This document shows positions 62,836 to 64,000 of a stretch of DNA of 64,000 nt, piece after piece; the first letter of the stretch is position 1; each line of letters starts with the position of its first letter. Origin of the DNA: JAHEEL01 sp963836085 (lineage in GTDB: Bacteria > Actinomycetota > Acidimicrobiia > Spongiisociales > UBA5794); NCBI GenBank assembly GCA_963836085.1, contig CAWIHT010000011.1, positions 62,001 to 126,000 of the forward strand, given 5' to 3'. The translations under genes were made by a program, and so were the position numbers. The notes below the pieces were generated by a model that saw nothing but the letters and a program-made list of their open reading frames with translations, ran no database searches and had not been told where the DNA came from.

Positions 62836-62866
62836 AACATAGACCATGACGTTACGTGAGGGTCAA
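62836..62866 (-). promoter_or_regulatory. MerR-type promoter/operator of the TipA-like gene
   Basis: On the minus strand: TTGACC (62866-62861), a 19-base spacer, TATGTT (62841-62836). The spacer holds an imperfect dyad GACC-N3-ACG on each side. Over-long 19-base spacers are the hallmark of promoters untwisted by MerR activators. Confidence 0.75.
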
Positions 62867-62879
62867 GCACGTTGTCGTG

Positions 62880-62975
62880 GCGGAAGGGGTCTCTCGCGTG
62901 CGTTGCGGAGCATCGAGTTCCGACCGACAGCCCGCCGTCCCTCGTAGGTGGTAGCTGGCAGCTGGTAGGTCGTGG
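62880..62975. repeat. partial palindromic unit and AGCTGG string
   Basis: CGGAAGGGGTCTCTCGCG (62881-62898) is the conserved end of the palindromic family. GTGGTAGCTGGCAGCTGGTAGG (62948-62969) belongs to the second family. The two are again close together, as at 29.4 kb and 41.4 kb. Confidence 0.65.
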
Positions 62976-62979
62976 CTGT

Positions 62980-63411
62980 CTACGACCGGAAGAGTCTCCG
63001 CAGGATGAACAGGGTCAGAAGGGCGGAGGCGCCGATGATGGCGGCGACCCGTGCGTCGACGGCGATATCGGGCCGACCTTCGACCGATCCGGCGAGCAGG
63101 AGGCCGATCTTCGAGTCCTTGGTGTTGACGGTCGACGCGATGACGAGACCAGCAAATCCATTGTCGATGATCGCCTCTTCGGCGACGACGACAACGGCTC
63201 CGGACTGATTCACGGTTGCCTGCTCCGAATCAACGAAGAACGCACCGCCTTGTGTGATCTCGGCCGAGCCGGATGCGATCGTCTGTGCGCCGCCCTGACG
63301 GATCGACACGGTGTCGGCGTCGATATGGCCCGCGCCGCCCTGGCTGATGTTCACCACCTGGGCATTCACTTCTTCCTGGAAAGGCTCGGTCGGAATCTGC
63401 TCTTCAGCCAT
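62980..63411 (-). CDS. tail-anchored beta-solenoid-like repeat protein, unknown
   Basis: 143 residues. Residues about 18-110 are six near-repeats of 14-16 residues with pattern V-x-I-x-QGGA-x-x-I-x-A. The first ones read VNISQGGAGHIDADT, VSIRQGGAQTIASGS, AEITQGGAFFVDSEQ and ATVNQSGAVVVVAEEA. Such periodicity suggests a small beta-solenoid. A hydrophobic helix ends the protein (VAAIIGASALLTLFILRRLF). There is no signal peptide, so it is probably anchored by its tail. No enzymatic motif. Similar small proteins exist in actinobacteria but I know no function. Confidence 0.72.
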   Translation of the reverse strand: MAEEQIPTEPFQEEVNAQVVNISQGGAGHIDADTVSIRQGGAQTIASGSAEITQGGAFFVDSEQATVNQSGAVVVVAEEAIIDNGFAGLVIASTVNTKDSKIGLLLAGSVEGRPDIAVDARVAAIIGASALLTLFILRRLFRS

Positions 63412-63741
63412 GGGTCAAACCTCCGGTCGTTCGAGCGAATCCTATCGAAGCGCCCGCGCCTGTGGACCGGGACCTGTGATGAGCGGCACAAGAATCTTGC
63501 ACATGCGCCGAACAGCGTGCGTAGTGTCGATGCGGTAGCCCTTCTTGGGGGGAAGTGCCTCCTGACCCAACAGGGACCCCGGCAGAGCCGTGACGTTTGG
63601 CGACGGTCACGGCTCTGCCGCGTCACGGGCACGGCGTGGGACACACACCGAACCGTCCCACCGCATCTGGCCGGGCCGCCGACGTCGGAATCGCTCATTC
63701 GTGCTGCCCGAGTAGGCTCGGGGGCACCGCAGGAAGGGGTC
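63412..63741 (+). promoter_or_regulatory. structured leader of otsA
   Basis: 330 bases without a gene. Two hairpins stand out. The first is a perfect 14-bp stem GGCAGAGCCGTGAC / GTCACGGCTCTGCC (63581-63594 and 63606-63619). The second (about 63699-63727) pairs GTGC and CCCGAG with CTCGGG and GCAC, and ends just before the AGGAAGGGG ribosome site. A weak promoter may lie at TTGCAC 63497 / TAGTGT 63522 (19-base spacer). Not a riboswitch class I can name. Confidence 0.45.
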
Positions 63742-64000
63742 ATCGTTCAGCGCATCATCGTCGTAGCAAATCGACTCCCCGTTTCGTGGGACGGTGATCA
63801 ATGGTCGATCAGCCCGGGCGGGCTGGTCCGGGCTTTGAGACCAGTCCTCCAGAACGCAGACGGGGCATGGGTCGGGTGGCCGGGTATCCCGGACTTCAAT
63901 CCCGAACCGTTCGAGTACGACGGCATCGATCAGCGCCCCGTCGCTCTCAGCGAAGAGGAAGTTGAGAGCTTCTACTACGGGTTCTGCAACGGAACGCTCT
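63742..64000 (+). CDS. otsA: trehalose-6-phosphate synthase, 3-prime truncated
   Basis: Only the first about 86 residues lie in the window. They read RIIVVANRLPVSWDGD, SPGGLVRAL, then GAWVGWPGIPDF, the GT20 N-terminus with the UDP-glucose-binding SPGGL loop. The enzyme joins UDP- or GDP-glucose to glucose-6-phosphate. There is no ATG, GTG or TTG at the right place. The frame has ATC at 63742 soon after AGGAAGGGG, then GTT. Either a rare start codon or a base error is involved. The coding sequence continues beyond the window. Confidence 0.85.
   Translation, partial: MVQRIIVVANRLPVSWDGDQWSISPGGLVRALRPVLQNADGAWVGWPGIPDFNPEPFEYDGIDQRPVALSEEEVESFYYGFCNGTL

Overview
The window is a GC-rich bacterial chromosome segment with short intergenic gaps and many stop/start overlaps of the ATGA, GTGA or TGATG kind. 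Gene order and content point to Actinomycetota: radA-disA-carD-ispD-ispF-cysS-rlmB, a SigR/RsrA-type sigma/anti-sigma pair, a DUF3263 protein, a DUF222/HNH (13E12-type) gene, a PimB-like glycosyltransferase, TadE-like pilus proteins, an LCP protein and a zinc metalloprotease of the F420-associated type. The many lipoproteins with Thr/Ser linkers and the lack of mycobacterial or streptomycete hallmarks suggest Acidimicrobiia or a nearby deep lineage. That placement is an inference; no rRNA is present to settle it.

Layout. 0-0.7 kb: end of a TadE/TadG-like pilus locus. 0.75-4.8 kb: LCP lipoprotein, membrane pyrophosphatase, two small membrane proteins. 4.9-12.3 kb: double histidine phosphatase, PimB-like glycosyltransferase, topA, tmk, holB and plsC. 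12.3-16 kb: PfkB kinase with a coupled unknown gene, a lipoprotein and a secreted SGNH hydrolase. 16-17.6 kb: gene-poor tract bounded by a tRNA-Thr(CGT) gene and a degenerate copy of its 3-prime half. 17.6-25 kb: sigR-rsrA-zinc-finger operon and cytochrome bd genes cydA-B-D-C. 25-28 kb: metalloprotease, tilS, hpt. 28-29.7 kb: DUF222/HNH gene bracketed by short repeats. 29.7-37.5 kb: ftsH-folP-(pseudo-phosphatase)-folK, then panG candidate-panC-coaX-lysS. 37.6-41.3 kb: polyprenyl synthase and clpC. 41.5-46.8 kb: BMP-type nucleoside ABC importer. 47-55.6 kb: a zinc-ribbon membrane protein, radA, disA, a CarD with a histone-H1-like N-terminal tail, ispD, ispF, a GDPD, cysS, rlmB and tRNA-Thr(TGT). 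55.7-64 kb: small conserved actinobacterial proteins, AI-2E-type permease, CvpA fusion, LppM-like lipoprotein, alpha-glucosidase, a MerR/TipA regulator with its operator, a beta-solenoid-like tail-anchored protein and the start of otsA.

Two sequence-level themes recur. First, single-base indels break reading frames in topA and in cydA, cydB and cydD. Most sit in short homopolymers and each corrected frame reads as good family sequence, so they look like assembly errors rather than decay. One of them creates an artificial TopA-Tmk fusion. Second, intergenic regions carry two dispersed short repeat families: a palindromic unit with the string GGAGGGGGTCTCTCGG, and strings built on AGCTGG/GCGACTGG. 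They lie at operon ends and on both sides of the DUF222/HNH gene.

The items I consider most worth following are the H1-like CarD, the DisA with altered catalytic motifs (DGG and RFR instead of DGA and RHR), the catalytically dead phosphatase fold inside the folate operon, the possible ancient integration footprint at tRNA-Thr, and the repeat families. I found no CRISPR array, no prophage, no transposase and no convincing complete new multi-gene system.
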